A stretch of 64,000 bases of DNA from Paracamarosporium sp. OC-R06-R3. Its lineage: Eukaryota > Ascomycota > Dothideomycetes > Pleosporales > Didymosphaeriaceae. Made by a program: the position numbers and the translations under genes. The stretch is from assembly GCA_019828545.1 (NCBI GenBank), contig JACVRA010000171.1, forward strand, positions 496,001 to 560,000, given 5' to 3'. Positions within the stretch are counted from its first letter, which is position 1; each line of letters opens with the position of its first letter. Under the pieces are notes generated by a model. It was not told the DNA's origin. It saw only the letters and a program-made list of their open reading frames with translations, and searched no databases. Positions 1 to 11,832 of the stretch are shown piece after piece.

Positions 1-725
1 GCAACTTTGCTCCTATGAAGGTAGGTGACGCCCTCGGCCTGGAAACCCGCGGTCGCTGACGAGTCCTTGCAGTAAGCACATTCTTTCCTCTCATTGCACG
101 GCGCATAATTCACCCGGTTGGCTCTTTCACGACCTTCACGACTGCCTGTAATGACTTAGCGATCTGGTTTGCTTTCTTCCTGGGTGGTTTCTTCAAAAAA
201 GCTTCCTTTTGTATGGCACCTTTCCCGGATGTCTTAGAAGCCGGCTTGTATAACAGCTACCGCCAGCACATTGCTGGCTTCGTACGGAATTTGGGTTGTA
301 GCTAGTTCTTTCTATGGGTCGGATGCTCTCTGCCTTTCTTTACGAGTGCGCTTTGATTGGCATTCCAATCTACAATTCTTTTCAATGTTTCGGGTGCTTG
401 ACGACTTGCCTTCACTTATTTGCAGCAGCTGCCTTGTTTCTGTTGGTCTTCATGTTGAGCGTTGTTAATGGGTCGGATGGTTTCCACGTTCTTTGTTTAT
501 TACCATGTCCACCCAAGAGGTGCCTTGCTGACAGGATCTCGTCACAGTTACGGTGGAGGAGGTGCTCCTCAACTGCAGAGTTCATATCAGCCCACCCTGC
601 CCATGAGCGGCGCGAATGGCCACGGCCTCCCTGGGTCGTCTGACGGTCAAAACGGATCGAGCTTTAGCCACGATCCGACGAGCGGTGATGGCCACGACGG
701 CGCGTTCTCTCAGCAGCTTCCTTAG
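1..725 (+). CDS. 3' end of an unidentified protein (partial, spliced, tentative)
   Basis: A stretch at 535-725 is open in one frame and reads like the low-complexity tail of a regulatory protein, rich in Gly, Ser, Gln and His, ending FSQQLP and a stop at 723-725. It has no start codon of its own but follows a good acceptor (ACAG at 531-534). The first 20 bases can be read as NFAPMK and are followed by a GTAGGT donor at 21, so the simplest model is exon 1-20, a long intron 21-534 and a last exon 535-725. The 514-nt intron is much longer than the others here, so a further small exon may lie inside it. Function unknown; the rest of the gene lies left of the window. Confidence 0.3.
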
Positions 726-1525
726 ACCTTGGTCCAGATTCTCGATCCTGTTGCGCCTGATAGATCTGTCTCCGATCGTACTTCTCTGCACGCATGTTCT
801 CGAATAAAAGCCAAAGGCGTTGTCTCGGCTCCTGCATAGCCTGTTTCGAACGCGAGGTTGACTCTTCGTCTGTTCCATTTAGCATGGCGTCTGGCGCGAA
901 TGGTAATACCCATCCATAAAAGCGCGGCTGGCGGTTTGCACTTCGTATGGTAGCTTGCGCTTCTTCTCTACTACCTCACCTTCCGGATGGTCTTTGCATT
1001 AGCCTGCTGTCTTTGGCGGACTCTTATCTCTATATGCTTCTTTATGCTTGGTTATCCATGAATCGATTGCATTTGCAGTGGGCATTGGGTAGGGAGTTTG
1101 GTGCAGTCTTGTGGCGAGATGGGCCGACCGTGTTGCAGCCCTTGATATATTCAATCTTTGAATTTAACCTCTTGTTGTAGAGACTTGTTGATTTCGTGTC
1201 TCGTTGTACGCATCTTTCTCTCAGTCTTGCCATGGATCGAAGATATTTATCGTCTTAGTGATCTTTCCTCTCCAGATGAGGCTGTACAAGATACTAACGA
1301 TATTGCTCACTGTCGAACAGATGGGTACTGGCAGGTTCTTTCCAGGCTCGGAACAGCCTGCCAAAACGCCATCCGCAGGATCGCACCTTCTTCGTCGAGA
1401 AATGGGACAGCACCAGAAGCCACTGCCGCTGCCCAACAGCCAAACAAATACGCCCTAAGTGCCTCTCACTTTTCTACCACCTTTCAAGTCGCCGGTTGCG
1501 GGTCGAGCCAGAGCTCTCGCCCGCC
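726..1525. other. Intergenic / probable 5' leader of the next gene
   Basis: About 800 bases between the putative end of the upstream gene and the first recognised ATG at 1526. A short open frame at 1321-1458 would encode about 45 residues and could be an upstream ORF in the leader, but nothing supports it as a separate gene. I see no RNA gene or mobile element. Confidence 0.4.
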
Positions 1526-3989
1526 ATGCGCTACGACAACTGGGATGTGATCCTTTTTCCCAAGGACTCGGCCGTGCCAATTCAGGAGTTTCGGACTACC
1601 TGTTACACTTCCCAGGACGAGCGTTAGCTTAGCGACCAGCCTCCTACAATATGCTCTATGCTAACATCGTTCAACTAGATGGCCACCAGCTGTCCATACT
1701 GACGTGCTACATCGCTTCGCTTCCAGCCGGCGCTCCATTTCGCGTCTCGATCCACTCGTGGACCACACCAGCGAAACCCTCTTCATTAATCGAGTGTTGC
1801 CGAAAAAGCTCTCAGAAAGTGGTCTATGCAACTCAGGTCATTGTTGATGGCACTCGAGTCGTGTAGGTTCGCGCATTGATACACTGCAGAACCCCGTGCT
1901 AATGATGGCTCAGTCATGACTTCTATGATGCTACGTCGAGATGGCCACAAGAGATTGGTAAGGCCCTTCATTGTGTCTCACTCTGTCCTACAGTCCTCTA
2001 ACTTCTCATAGCGAACGAAAAATGCTTTCCCCTTGACCCACCACAGTCGACTAGCCAACGAGGTCCACTCCTCGCATTCCCGCCGTTTCATCAGAACGTC
2101 CTCGCACAACGCTCATGGGATGCAAGGGAACATAATGGGCGGATTAAAGTACTCTTATCGGAGCAGCTGATGGGAAAGAACAGCAGCCCGGGGCAATCAA
2201 AATTGGGGCTGGGCAACCACATTGTCTGCTTCGCTTTCCAACATGCTCCACAAGGTAACAACTGTCAAAACTACAGCGTGGTGTCGATCATATTACGCTT
2301 GGTTCTTGTACTGACACAGGTAGACATTCTTGAGCAAGCCGGCATTTCTTGGCCAATTCGTAACCCATTGCATCTGGCGTCGGATATTCGAGGAACTCAG
2401 GTACCACAAGTGTCTGGACTGCATGCGAAATTTCGCGATATGGACACTGAGAATCACGCACAATCTCTGTTGCCGCAGCACTCTCCATCGATGTTTGCGA
2501 AGCCGCGCAATGCCGATCCTTTTACACGACCACGAACAGATCCTCATCTCTCCCAGTTCCCCAAACCTACCATGGGAGGGAAGATCAGACGACCAAGATA
2601 TTGGGACTCATCATTGGAGGAAGCTTTCTCTGGGAGTTTAAATAGTTCGAGCACTGACACTTGGTCATCAAAGCGCACAAGCTCTCACTCCACCGCCGAC
2701 GCAGCAATGCCGGACATGTTATATGCGTCGCCAATTCTTAGTCAGCCTGGAGAGCCATGGGCTATGCTGAGTACACCTTACGAGCTAGAGGCCGGTAAGA
2801 ACAGGGACGGGAAACAAACACGACGTGAAAAAGGAGCCCGCCAGGTGGTTGTAACATTGCGTGATGACCAACTAGGTCAACTTGTACGTCATGTATTCTA
2901 ATATCTTCATGTTGGCAGAGTCCATGACGTTCACTTGCGCTAATCTAAATATCCTTCTAGATCGAAGCGATGAGTCCGCCCAAGAGAGCTCGCGAACGCG
3001 AAGTAACTGGCCAGCTTCCTTCGATGGGCTCGTTCACAGCTCAGACAAGGGCGCAATCTCCACCTGGGAACATACTGGGCTCAGCATCCACACGTCCATC
3101 CGCTGCTGCGCTTGCTCGCAAGGCCTCCTATCAACAGCTTCAGCAGAAGAAGCCGTACAGGGTCTCTCCCGGCGAGGAGAATATATCGACGTCTCAAAAG
3201 CAGGATGGTTCTCGTTTACTGAGCGGATTCCCCCACCCAAATTGTGCTCCTACAACATACTCATTTGTCACACCTCAAGCGCAAATATGCCGAGAGAACT
3301 CTGACGTCTCAATGCTCGATACCTCTTCTCTCATTTCAGGACAATCACGGTGAGATGCTTTGGTTTCTACATAGCCAATAGACCCATTACTTACACGCTG
3401 TATCAGCCGTCCACAGTTGGAAGAGCGCAAAGCCAGCCCGATCCCGGTCCCTACTGCTAGCAGTACCATCAAATCCAGGAAGGAGGGCAACAGTACACTC
3501 ACTACCTCTCTACCAATAGATATCCGCCACGATCAGAGCTTGCTTCCAGAAGTTGATCCCATCAGGCAGCTCGATGACGTTCCCAACAACTCGTCCGACG
3601 CCATCTCACCGCGTGCCCATATCGAAAACATCATTGACATTGATGCTGTCAACAAAGACTTTTTTTCTAGCCACACAGGAGGAATGTCCAGTATTGATAG
3701 CACTGATCGCCTTGAGCACAAGCTATACTCTGCTTTGGGGGAGGAGCTGAGTTTCCATGCCGATGCCGATTCGATGGTCGGCGTAGAAAATGAAGCAAAC
3801 GCACACGGATCCGAATTGGAAGAACTTGGATCCGATATGCCCATCATCAAAAGGAAGAGACAGGGTACATTCGGTGGCGAGCGAGACCGTAGTCCGATCG
3901 CAAAGATGGTAAGGGAGAAGACGGACGATGATGAAATTGCAGGATCGCCGGGCATGCCTCACTTACGTGGGGGAGAGTCAGCGACATGA
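1526..3989 (+). CDS. Conserved fungal hypothetical protein, 699 aa, seven exons
   Basis: Exons 1526-1622, 1679-1862, 1914-1957, 2012-2254, 2324-2883, 2961-3349 and 3407-3989; all junctions are GT-AG and the frame is kept through 700 codons. The N-terminal ~190 residues (start MRYDNWDVILFPKDS, then SLPAGAPFRVSIHSW, RWPQEI, FPPFHQNVLAQRSWDA, FAFQHAPQDILEQ) form a compact domain that I recognise from hypothetical proteins of Dothideomycetes; no function is known to me. The remaining ~500 residues are low-complexity, Ser/Pro-rich and then acidic, with a basic patch (SPPKRARERE and IIKRKRQG) that could be nuclear-localisation signal-like. The start was chosen because the family begins exactly at this MRYDNWDV motif. 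A chromatin or nuclear role is only an inference from composition. Confidence 0.8.
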
Positions 3990-5043
3990 TTATTCTGTTA
4001 CCATTCTGTGAGTATCAAAGTTGGTATTGTTCGCGATAAAGGTGGTCAAGAAAGGCATGTCGTTTGGAATAAAACATTGCGCATACATCGCTTTGGCTGC
4101 ATTTTCTCTTGGGCGAAGGCGAGAAAACATTGGATTACCAAAAGCAACAACCTTTGAGATACAACTGAGGAAAACAGAATAACATAGATCTCTATAAATT
4201 CCCATCAGCATTGTCCACTGCCCTGTTCATGTTGCTCGGGAAAGCATCAACAGTGTGGCCTGTCCCTCCAAAATTTTGGAATACATACACTACCAGACAT
4301 CGGGCATCCATGTGCACTTGGCATCGGACATAAATAGTGTACATGGCATCGGACATAAATAATGTGCATGGCCTACACGCTACGGGAACGCTCCTGCGAT
4401 AATCACGCTATATCCAGCCTGCCTATTACCGCAGCTGCTGAAGCAGTAGACTGGAATAATTGACCCCAAGTCTTACCGTAAAGATGTCTGCCTATTGCTT
4501 AAGCCTTGGTATGCCGAAAGATATACTCAACACCCCACAAAGTCCCATACTAGAAAGCGTATAGCCTAATCCTAGTTGCTGTGCTCGCTAATGAAACCCC
4601 ACTTGTTCATGAAGTCACATCATCGATCCTGACTAGAGCCAGCCTCACAGTATCCATCCATACGCACCATCAGGGTAAGTCCGCCTGTCTCCAGCGCATT
4701 TCTTATCCTCCTTAGCTATTGCTCGCATTCAGACCGGCTGCCATCGGCTTTCATCGGTGGTTCACTCGAGGCATCATGCATCGGCGTGCGAGTCCTCTTC
4801 CCCGTCGGGAAGCCTATCGGGAAGCCGATATACGGAGGCATTGCGACCAAATGGTCTGACGCAGATGTATGCGATATCGCGTACCTTAGCGTATCCTCGT
4901 ATCGCAGCCGTACATATACCACATGCTTTCCTATCCATACCACCCAATATCGCAAACCTAGTCACTAATCTCCCTCCACGTCGTAGTCCCACGCACACCA
5001 GGAAGTCTCCAGCACACAGCAAATATAAAGATCAATTGCCAAT
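3990..5043. other. Intergenic region
   Basis: About 1.05 kb between two plus-strand genes, holding the 3' flank of the hypothetical gene and the promoter of the oxidase gene. It contains a two-copy 25-bp direct repeat at 4321-4370. Overlapping short open frames around 4716-5047 have no coding character. Confidence 0.5.
4321..4370. repeat. Two-copy 25-bp direct repeat
   Basis: Two adjacent units, 4321-4345 and 4346-4370, both beginning GCATCGGACATAAATA and differing at only a few positions near their ends. Function unknown; it lies about 700 bases upstream of the oxidase start. Confidence 0.85.
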
Positions 5044-6422
5044 ATGACTTCGAAAGACGGCAACCACTTCGTTGTCCTGGGCGCCGGCGTCGTCGGCCTC
5101 TCCACCGCCCTCACACTCAGAGAGACATACCCTTCCTCTCATATCACCATTGTCGCAAAGCATTTCCCCGGTGACCGCTCAATCGAGTACACGTCGCCAT
5201 GGGCAGGTGCAAATTGGTCCAGCATGGCGACCGACAACGGCCGGCACGAGGGATACGACCGCGTGACGTTCCGGCGGTTTGCGAAGATGGTGGAGGAGGG
5301 CCTTGGCGGGGAGGACGGAGGGGAGGTGGGGCTGGGTCGGATGGGATTGAGGGTTATTTATGATGGGAAGATTGAGGAGGTCGGCGTTTTGAGTGAGGGG
5401 ACGGGGAAGGTTTGGTAAGTATGATGATAGTTTGGGGTGTTGTGAGAACTTGTTTAGAACGGGTTTGCTGACATGTGTGTGTGTGTGTGTGCTAGGTATG
5501 AAGAGTTGCTTGGTGGGATGCGGTATCTAGAGAAGGAGGAGTTGCCTGAGGGCGCGGTGTTCGGGTTGGATTTTAAGAGTACGTTTCGGTTGAATACGCA
5601 GGTTTATCTAAATTGGTATGTTTCCCTTTTACTATCTATTCCTCTTCTGCTTTCTGTCGCGTTTATACGGTGCGGTGTGTTGACTGCTTGGACGTTGCAG
5701 GCTCCAAGCGCAGGCCCTTAAGAACGGTATCAAGACAGTGAGAAGACATTACCCGTCTATTTCGAGTCTGCTCTCGGATTTCCCGAGTACGACGCTGCTG
5801 GTGAACTGCTCCGCTCTCGGCTCGCTCCACCTCGCGGATGTCAAGGACACGAACTTGTATCCTACGCGCGGACAGACTGTTCTCGTTGCCGAGCCCAAAG
5901 TGCCCATCGAGCGAATGTATATGCGCGCACCGAAGCGCATCGACCCGACAGTAGCCTACGTGGTAAGCCACTCTCTCTGGTGTTTGCCTATATACCGAAG
6001 AATGTAGACTAACAGGGCAGTTCCCACGTTCAAATGGCGGTGGTGTCATTCTAGGCGGCAGCAGACAAGACGGCAACTGGTCTGCTGAAGTAGACATGGA
6101 CCTCGCGAAGGAGATCATGAGAAGATGCTGCGAACTGTGTCCTGAGCTAGGCAAACCTGAGGACCTCCAGGTCATCTCGCATAATGTGGGGCTGAGGCCG
6201 ACGCGGAGAGGTGGAACGAGGATTGAGCTTGAGAAATGGAGTAATGGCGTGCCGGTCGTGCATAACTACGGACATGCTGGGGCGGGATATCAATCTTCTT
6301 GGTGAGTTCAGCTATCGTTGTGAATTGGGTGTGAGGCGATGTGCTGATTATGTGGCAGGGGTACGGCTGAGAAGGCGGTGGAGCTTGTGAAGAAGGCGCT
6401 TGAGACGAAATCAAAGCTTTGA
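5044..6422 (+). CDS. D-amino-acid oxidase (FAD), peroxisomal
   Basis: Oxidative deamination of D-amino acids to 2-oxo acids, ammonia and H2O2. Exons 5044-5414, 5496-5615, 5701-5962, 6021-6301 and 6359-6422 join to 365 residues, the usual size. The N-terminus has the FAD-binding beta-alpha-beta motif VVLGAGVVGLSTAL; later come the middle motif YPTRGQTVLVAEP, the substrate-carboxylate region GLRPTRRGGTRIE and the family signature HNYGHAGAGYQSSWGTA. The protein ends in SKL, a canonical PTS1, so it should be imported into peroxisomes, as known for fungal and animal DAOs. Intron 1 contains nine TG dinucleotides directly before its 3' splice site. It could be a D-aspartate oxidase; the sequence alone does not separate the two. 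Confidence 0.93.
5474..5491. repeat. (TG)9 microsatellite in intron 1 of the oxidase gene
   Basis: Nine TG units end four bases before the 3' splice site of intron 1 (5415-5495), where a pyrimidine tract would normally sit. Confidence 0.9.
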
Positions 6423-6837
6423 TGGAGTCAATTACATGGGCAAGATGTAGCTGCGATATCAGGGTAAGGATCTGAGGCTCATAGTGTTACGTTGTCTGGG
6501 TACAGTTGTGAAATAGCCTACAAACAAAGTTAAAAGAGCATCGCTGCCCTGCTGTTTTCACTGTAGTGCCATTCGCTATTACGTCTGGTCGTCGTGCCTT
6601 GATGTCTCGAAACTCGACCTCAATTTGCGCATTTTTTGCTTTCACCTTTGTCTTGACTTTCCGCTTCAGTTTCACATTCACCTTCACTCGTTCAAACTTT
6701 CCATTTTCGTTCAGTTGCTTGGTACTAAAATATCTTGTTGTTTACACTTGCGATTTCACTCTCAAAACATTGTCTCTCTACGCTGTCGAGACGGTAAGCA
6801 CAGTCATTCATAACGACGATTAGCTGACAGGTTGCAG
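6423..6837. other. Intergenic region / leader of the WW gene
   Basis: About 415 bases. Pyrimidine-rich runs at 6630-6720 precede a possible leader intron (GTAAGC at about 6793 to GTTGCAG at 6837) whose acceptor directly abuts the ATG at 6838. No gene seen. Confidence 0.4.
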
Positions 6838-8523
6838 ATGTCTCGCGAGCCTCCGCTACCTCCAGGCTGGACTGCTCACTCTGGGGTCGGCACCGGACGC
6901 CGTTTCCACGTACGCACTGCTACTGAAGACTGTCAATGGGAATTACCTGCGAAAGCAGCATCGGACGTTTCCCCAAGTCTGCCGGATAGTGATAACATCC
7001 AATCGTCTGGGCACACTTTTCAAGAGTCTCACACACAACACTCGCTGGTCTACGGTCAGTCGAATAGAACATGTCAAAGCCCTACCGTCGCCACGTACTT
7101 GCCTGATTCGCCTCCAAATGATACGCTCCAGCGAAGCGTTCCTTTCCATCAGCGAGATTCCAATACTGCTTCGCAGACGTGCCTTCCTGGACTGAACTAC
7201 TACCCTGAGCAGAGCTACCCTCTGGCGTTTCTACCTAGTTCTCCGGATGCAAATATTCCTGATACGACCCAAGAGCAGGCTCTCTCAACTTCCGAGCCGC
7301 CTCCCTCACCCTACGAGTCACCTATCATACCATACAATTTTGGAACCGAATTGTACGGTCATATGCAAAGTGCTCAATCCTCACCAACTGGGTCCAGTGA
7401 CTTGGCAGATACGTTTCTGTCCCACTGTTGTACCCCAGTTTCCCCTCTTTCTAGCTCACAGCAACAGCAGATGCAGCAGGTAGACTTCGAACCACCAGGT
7501 TGTTATGATCAAAGCGTTCACTATCAGCAAGAACAACCACTGCGGAATGTGCAGTCGCAGACACTATACGCGCCTGTCCCGCGGCGTTATCAAGGAGCAT
7601 TAGGCTTGACGTCGGCGACTCCTCCATTAACTGCACAATATGGTGCCTTTCAAGATTCACGTCGTTACACCAATAGTCCTGCATTTGCTATGCCCCGCTC
7701 GGGTCAACAAGAGCAAACCGGAAATCGGTTGATTAGATTCCAAAATACTTCTGGTAAACTCGTATCAGTGTTAACATCAGCATTTGTCACTAATAATAAT
7801 CAGTGTCCCCTCCAAATAAGCCACTAAGTGGGGAAGTTATCGACGCTGCAATATCGTCGAGGCCTCAAGGCTGGAAGCCCAAAAATTCAGATCTTAGTGC
7901 ACATGACACGATCTTCGAGATGAATTGTAAGCTTCTTAATTCGATATCTTCAAGTAAGTTACATGTTGGAACTCGGTAAGAGCATTTTCTGACGTCGTAC
8001 AGCATCCGGACAGGCAGAGGTGTTGGAAACGTTGCGATACTTTTCCTATGCCATAGAGGCTGCAGAACAACACCCCACCTTGGTAATGAAGGTTTCAAAG
8101 CCCCCAGAAGCATTAACCGATCAACTTCGATCCTTCGGACGCGATGTCGAGCAAAAGTTTCGCCAGCTCTGTGGGCAGCGCATGGACCTGGTCGAAGATC
8201 ATCAGGCAGTTGTCAAAGAAAATGAGCAGATGTATACACGAAATAATACCAGTCGCAAAGCACAAAGGCAACACAAGACAGCAATTAGTCGCAAGCCAAA
8301 TGGCATATTCGATCCGACGATCCAGTGCGTGTCGTTTCCAATGAAGAACCAACCACCTCGGTTCACCCGCAGAAAACCTACGGCCAAAGAAGCTAAAATG
8401 GCAATTACACAACCATCCCATGAGCACAAATGCCGAGGCCCAAAAGATACGTGGTGCGATACCTGTTTCACTCTTCGGCAATCTAAGACACGTGGCAAAA
8501 CACACCGTGATAAGAAGAAGTAG
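6838..8523 (+). CDS. WW-domain protein, 519 aa
   Basis: Exons 6838-7753, 7804-7926 and 8003-8523, all GT-AG and in frame. Residues about 5-35 form a WW domain: LPPGW, then the aromatic RRFHV strand and a second Trp in CQWELP. WW domains bind proline-rich peptides. The middle (about 40-300) is low-complexity Pro/Ser/Gln, with a short poly-Gln stretch near 7470. The C-terminal exon holds a helical segment (YFSYAIEAAEQHPTL and FRQLCGQRMDLVEDHQ) and a basic end with two CxxC-like pairs (HKCRG and WCDTC), finishing GKTHRDKKK. The partner and process cannot be named. The ATG follows an apparent acceptor, so a leader intron is likely. Confidence 0.75.
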
Positions 8524-9127
8524 TTGGGCAGCTTTCACGATTGAGTTAGTGAGGTGCAACGCTACAACAATAAGTCAAGGTTGCTTTGCAGTGTATCCGT
8601 CAAATCTGTCGATCCAAAAAGCGGTGCAGCATTTCGGAGCTACCAAACAAAGCCACTCAAAGTTTTTTTTTCTCTTCTAGAGCTTAAGCCATAATGGCAA
8701 GCCTTGCTCTAGTCTACAATAATGTAGTTTGTTTAGGGTACATAACGCTTCTCAACCTGTATGTGTTGCAGGCTTTTTGATATTTTTCTTTCTTTTTTTT
8801 TTTCGCAGAAAGCAGCATGTATGTTACCAAATGTAGCTCTGGAACACTGTAGGCATTACCACTCCTCACGGAGGAGCTCTTGGATTTTCAGTCCAAATCA
8901 ACACTTTGCCCATAAACCCACAGGTTGTATAACGTTACACAGGTCTCTTACAATATTATCAGATTCATCTACAAATTGAGACCTTCGCTGATTATGCACG
9001 ATAGTTATAGGGTGACTTGGCATAAACCACTATACATCTACACTCCTGTCCTACTACTCTAACCCTAGTATCCATAGCGCCGCAGTACCTAAGCATCCGT
9101 ACATGTTCCCCTTCACTCCGTCCAAAA
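8524..9127. other. Convergent intergenic region
   Basis: About 600 bases between the 3' ends of the WW gene and the F-box gene. It holds T-rich runs (8661-8670 and 8787-8805) typical of fungal 3' regions. No gene seen. Confidence 0.5.
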
Positions 9128-10723
9128 CTAATATCCCAACCCCGAGAACGGCCCCTTCCATCCCGACACCTCTCCCTCTTCCGGAGTGTACTTCTCACCC
9201 TTAAATCGCTCCTCCTCCACGTGCCCATCCTCGCTCCATGATTTCTCACTGTCGAAGACAACAACTTCAACAGGCATAACCTCGTTGTACAAGAACGGTG
9301 GGTGCCAATCAGCGAGCTGCTCCGCAGAACGTGCACATATGAGTTTCACAGTCCTCCTGTTGTCAAGGGCGTTGACGAGGCTGACGAGTACATTTCGTAG
9401 CGGTGGTCCTCTGAAGACGGAGAATCGATTCAGGCGGCGATAAGGATATGTGTGGAGGCGGAGATGCGAGAAGGGGGTTGCGGTAGCTATTGCGGTTAAG
9501 AAGGCAGGTAGGTGGTACCAGCCTGATCCATAGTAGCCCGAGAAGCCGCTAAGGCCCAGCGTACGCAGATTTGGTGGCGCAAGAACTTTGTAGAGGAGGA
9601 ATTCGGTGAGGTTGGATTGGTAGTCTACATCGAGAGTGTGGAGACGGTGGAAGGTGGATAGGCCGGGTGAAGACTGGCAGAGTGTAGACAAAGCGGGAAA
9701 TAATTTGTGGTTGAGATGCTCGGGCGAACCAGGAGTTGGGCCATCGATTGGTTGATGCCTATAGCGCAGGTATTCAAGAGAATCGCTATGCTTTTGGATG
9801 GCATTGACGAAGTTCAATGCAGGAAGTCGTTGTGCGTCGGGTTGCATCCCAAGTTGGTGGAAATCAACGTCGAGAAGCGCGGTAAACGAGCGAAGAGCTC
9901 GTGGACGCGAAAGAATAGCATGAAACTCATCTATTTGCGATGATGGTACGATGCATCTTTGGAGTATCAAGATCTCCAGCGGAGTGCGTGTGGACTGAGA
10001 CACGGAGCTGAGTGCCGCGAATGTTTTAGTAGCGCCGGAAATGTCGACACATGACAGATGCAGATGTTTAAGTGTCGGTGACAAAAAGACTGGCAGAACT
10101 TTTTCGATGTTGTAGTACCGGTTGTCGATGCCGTGAGAGTGGAGTGTGACTACGTTGGCATTCAATAGTCAGCGTGGGACTAGCAGGCAGATGTTAACGG
10201 GTCTAGGGAAGACTCAGATATCTTTACCACAGACGCTACCCAATGTTAAAGATAATGGAACAGCAAACTTACAAGACGTTAAACATCCTAACGCCCCCTC
10301 CTGCCAAATAGCGCTCGCCCTATTCCCTGCAAAGAGATCCATATACTCCACCATAATCTCGTCTGACCACCAACTCGGTTTGTTTGCCGCATGAATCATC
10401 GGCGACTCCACCTTCAGGCTCTTCAACCTCGGAAGCCGCCCTACCAACTCGGGCATCTGCGCGATGCCATCCCACGTATTCATCCTAGGGGTGACCTCCA
10501 GATGCTCAACCGCCCTCACGCGCCATAGAGGCTGCTCCAAATTCCTGGCCAAGAGCAAAGCGGACGGCACATCGTGGATGTATACGTTTTTGAATAGCTG
10601 GGCTTCAGCGAAGGGTTGGAGCTTTGAGCATGTTTGGGCGAGGGCGACGAGCGTAGGGCGATCCTCGACGGCTAAGACGATAGCCTCGATTAATTCACTA
10701 GGGAGGGAGGAGAGGGAGACCAT
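9128..10723 (-). CDS. F-box protein, 490 aa
   Basis: Exon 1 is 10723-10273 and exon 2 is 10149-9128; the GTAAGT-TAG intron keeps the frame. The N-terminus (LSSLPSELIEAIVLAVEDR, then LAQTCSKLQPFAEAQLFKNV) matches an F-box, the Skp1-binding module of SCF ubiquitin ligases. The rest contains repeated leucine-spaced segments such as LKHLHLSCVDISG and LRTLGLSGFSGYYG that resemble degenerate leucine-rich repeats. Pezizomycotina carry many such F-box genes of unknown substrate. The start is the first ATG and sits just before the F-box. Confidence 0.82.
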
Positions 10724-11832
10724 TGTGGAGTGTGATTTTAGGATTCTTGTGGGATCCTAGTCTGCGCGATGGAAAGAAGAGCTTTGGGCGTAAGCTTATC
10801 TACCTAGGCCGATTACGAGGGACGCACGTACTCTTTATTACCATCTCAACCTTTGTGGGTACACACTACACGATTCCTGCTTCTTTGATAAGAGACAACC
10901 TAAACATAATCTTCTCGCCGATTGTCGAAAATCCTTAGTGCGCCGCGATCTGCATTCTAAGCGCAATTAAAAGTGCCTCTGATTGGCTTCGCTACACTGT
11001 GTGCTTGTACATGGTTGTACATGACGTTAGCCACATGCTACAAACTTATCAACGTGGCAATCATTGTTTCACTGGTTCTACCCTCTTTGCTTAAGAATGT
11101 ATGTCGCTTTGAGCTTATTGCAGGAATGGAGAAATTCCAGAAAATCGCTGTTGCTTCTGCTTACCTTCACAAAGAAAACGCCACCGATATGTATCTGTTT
11201 TATCAAAGGTATTCCGGTATTTTTCAGCGCGTTGGTGTTGGTCTAGCGTGACCACAGCAGAGCTGCGCACTGAATGCTGTACCTTTAGTAAGTTGTTAAG
11301 CTTATAGGAGACAATAACTTTAGGAGTTATTGCAAATATATAGTTTAGCAAGAATAGTAAGGAGTTATTGTTTAATAGGTAATATAGCGGTAGAACATTT
11401 TACATAGGCTACAGAGCCTTACAGTCCCTCCACAGACCCTTCGAAACACGCGCAACAAATCCTCAGCAATGTAGTTCCTAATCCCCTTCCTTATTTACCG
11501 TGGCAAGGGTCCCAACTATCTCAATACGCGTAGGTTCTGACACCAGTACCTGTCAGTATAGTTAGCATAGAAAGAAGTGATGATGAAAAGAGACATGAAA
11601 CTTGATCGCTCGAGATGATGGCTTTGGCGCACCCTCTAATAAGATGCGACGCTGGATTTTGTAGCACTGTTATGATTGTTCTCTAAATGATAGAATGAGA
11701 GTTAAATAAGCGAAACGAAATCGCATCATATCTGCCGTCGTACTGAGGACAGAACGGGGGAGTGATGTACTCTGCACATAGGACATGACCACTTATAAGG
11801 AACAATGTTGGCTAATATTCTGATCTAAACTC
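10724..11832. other. Intergenic region
   Basis: About 1.1 kb between the start of the F-box gene and the stop of the RING gene, both on the minus strand. The part at 11280-11400 is AT-rich and repeats GGAGTTATTG twice (about 11322 and 11361). No coding region, tRNA or recognisable element seen. Confidence 0.4.
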
